Position numbers and translations under genes: made by a program
Shown: one piece after another, positions 4,987-5,843 of the stretch
Position numbering within the stretch: position 1 is the first letter of the stretch
How the letters are laid out: each line of letters begins with the position of its first letter
The notes under the pieces: model-generated
Told to the model about the DNA's origin: nothing
Seen by the model: the letters and a program-made list of their open reading frames with translations, nothing else
The model's database searches: none
Source of the DNA: Candidatus Saccharimonadota bacterium
GTDB lineage: Bacteria > Patescibacteriota > Saccharimonadia > Saccharimonadales > SZUA-47
DNA length: 5,843 nt
Assembly: GCA_003231925.1 (NCBI GenBank)
Contig: QIKK01000062.1
Coordinates: forward strand, 1 to 5,843
Reading direction: 5' to 3'

Positions 4987-4999
4987 TGGTTTTAAACCA
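4987..4999. repeat. Short palindrome in a divergent intergenic region
   Basis: TGGTTT-T-AAACCA is a perfect six-base inverted repeat around a single central base. It lies about 31 bases upstream of ATG 4956 and about 87 bases upstream of ATG 5086, so it could be an operator for either divergent gene. It is short and AT-rich enough that chance is a real possibility. Confidence 0.3.
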
Positions 5000-5072
5000 T
5001 TTATGCTTAGTATTTTATCTGTTTTTTTGTAATAAATCCAGTTTTTTGCATAATTAAGGGGTCTATATGAGA

Positions 5073-5078
5073 TATACT
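5073..5078 (+). promoter_or_regulatory. -10 element positioned for a leaderless transcript of the isomerase gene
   Basis: TATACT (5/6 match) ends seven bases before ATG 5086, which places the expected transcription start at or within a base of the A of the start codon. No Shine-Dalgarno precedes this ATG at a usual distance, which fits leaderless translation. No good -35 is at 16-18 bases. A second candidate, TTGTAA (5027-5032) with CATAAT (5049-5054) at 16 bases, would give a leader of about 25 bases, so the assignment is not certain. Confidence 0.45.
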
Positions 5079-5085
5079 TAAAGTT

Positions 5086-5843
5086 ATGTTAGATGACTTA
5101 AAGTATATTCATAATAAAGATGCAGAGGATGCAATTGGAGTTATATCCAAACAATGGCAACAATTAGAAACAAGTTATAATTTACCAAAATTAAAATTCA
5201 AGATTGAAAATATAGTTTTTGCAGGTATGGGGGGCTCGGCCCTGTGGGCATTAATAAGCAAGACTTGGCCTGGTTATACAATACCTTTTGAAATTTGGCG
5301 TAGATATGATGCACCAACTTACGTTTCCGATAAGACCTTAATGATTATTTCTAGCTATTCTGGTAATACAGAAGAAACATTGTCAGCTTTGGCTACAGCA
5401 GAAAAAGCTGGGGCTCATATAGTTATATCTGCTGGTGGAGGCAAGCTTATTGAAATAGCAAAAAAGAAGAACTACCTATATAAATTATTGCCAAAGATAG
5501 CACAGCCCAGATATGGGACTTTTAATGGATTAAAAGCTCTGGTAAAGATTTTAGAGAGCGCCGGCTTTATTGCTGTAGAACAGGCAGAACAAGAATTACA
5601 AGAAACAGCAAAATTCTTAAAAGGTAAGATTGGTCGTTGGGTTTCTGATATACCCACGTCGCACAATATAGCAAAACAACTTGCTTTGGAACTAGCAGGT
5701 ACATCACCAGTAATATATTCTGGGCACAAAATGATGCCAGCAGCCTATAAATGGAAAATTGGCTTTAACGAGAATGCAAAGAATATTGCCTGGTGGAACG
5801 AAATACCAGAATTTTCTCATAACGAGTTTATTGGATGGACATC
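5086..5843 (+). CDS. Bifunctional phosphoglucose/phosphomannose isomerase, SIS domain (runs off window)
   Basis: The enzyme interconverts glucose 6-phosphate or mannose 6-phosphate with fructose 6-phosphate in the cytoplasm, linking glycolysis to nucleotide-sugar supply. The 252 visible residues of an expected 330-350 cover the first SIS domain and the start of the second. Evidence in order: GMGGSALWA (47-55), the family's 'GMGGSA' phosphosugar loop; IISSYSGNTEETL (87-99), the SIS phosphate-binding Ser/Thr motif; QPRYGTF (140-146); KQLALELAGTSPVIYSG (197-213); and NENAKNIAWWNEIPEFSHNEFIGW (about 228-251), the signature region containing the catalytic Glu and His of PGI/PMI enzymes. A TGA codon six codons upstream in frame limits the start to ATG 5086. 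A four-codon open frame (5067-5081, ATG to TAA) with AAGGGG at 5056-5061 ends just before it. The C-terminus is beyond the window. Confidence 0.92.
   Translation, partial: MLDDLKYIHNKDAEDAIGVISKQWQQLETSYNLPKLKFKIENIVFAGMGGSALWALISKTWPGYTIPFEIWRRYDAPTYVSDKTLMIISSYSGNTEETLSALATAEKAGAHIVISAGGGKLIEIAKKKNYLYKLLPKIAQPRYGTFNGLKALVKILESAGFIAVEQAEQELQETAKFLKGKIGRWVSDIPTSHNIAKQLALELAGTSPVIYSGHKMMPAAYKWKIGFNENAKNIAWWNEIPEFSHNEFIGWT

Noticed and set aside
5472..5729. Minus-strand open frame inside the isomerase gene
   Set aside because: The plus strand carries clear SIS-family motifs throughout; this is a shadow.

Overview
The window is AT-rich bacterial DNA read with the standard code; every clear gene ends at an ordinary stop and no in-frame TGA is needed. 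Several traits together suggest a Patescibacteria/CPR genome, most likely Candidatus Saccharibacteria (TM7): a compact groES-groEL pair with a short GroES, a GroEL with a small lineage-type insertion, a small surface protein with a C-terminal (I/L)PxTG-like motif, a SIS-family phosphoglucose/phosphomannose isomerase, and genes with weak or absent Shine-Dalgarno sites. The lineage is an inference from protein features, not from a marker gene.

Left part (1-1034, minus strand). The N-terminal third of an amidinotransferase/DDAH-like protein runs off the left edge. Upstream of it on the same strand is an unrecognised gene (368-865). Its reading frame continues upstream of the only ATG into a clean hydrophobic signal/anchor sequence, but no ATG, GTG or TTG lies there, so the start codon is either unusual or broken. 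A divergent intergenic region (866-1034) carries a TTGACA promoter for the plus-strand gene.

Centre (1035-3702, plus strand). An unrecognised gene is split between two frames (1035-1382 and 1328-1627); it looks like one ~197-residue protein interrupted by a one-base deletion at an AAAGGGG run. Next is the groESL operon. Its promoter (TTGACG-18-TACTAT) is overlapped by a near-perfect CIRCE operator, the HrcA heat-shock repressor site, and a perfect 9-bp inverted repeat lies between CIRCE and the groES ribosome binding site. GroES is 88 residues and lacks most of the roof hairpin. GroEL is intact at 547 residues.

Right part (3703-5843). A gene with its own strong promoter encodes a 152-residue protein with two membrane segments and an IPDTG motif, probably a sortase-type or sortase-like surface protein. 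Convergent with it is a 232-residue gene for a soluble-looking protein with a long Pro/Thr/Ser/Asn-rich linker and a helical C-terminal domain. Divergent from that, the bifunctional phosphoglucose/phosphomannose isomerase starts at 5086 and runs off the right edge; a -10 hexamer seven bases before its ATG suggests leaderless translation.

The groESL genes form one functional unit (protein folding under HrcA control). I see no evidence that the remaining genes form one pathway; they read as single-gene or two-gene transcription units. No tRNA, rRNA, CRISPR array, insertion sequence or origin was seen, and no gene-free stretch exceeds 300 bases.
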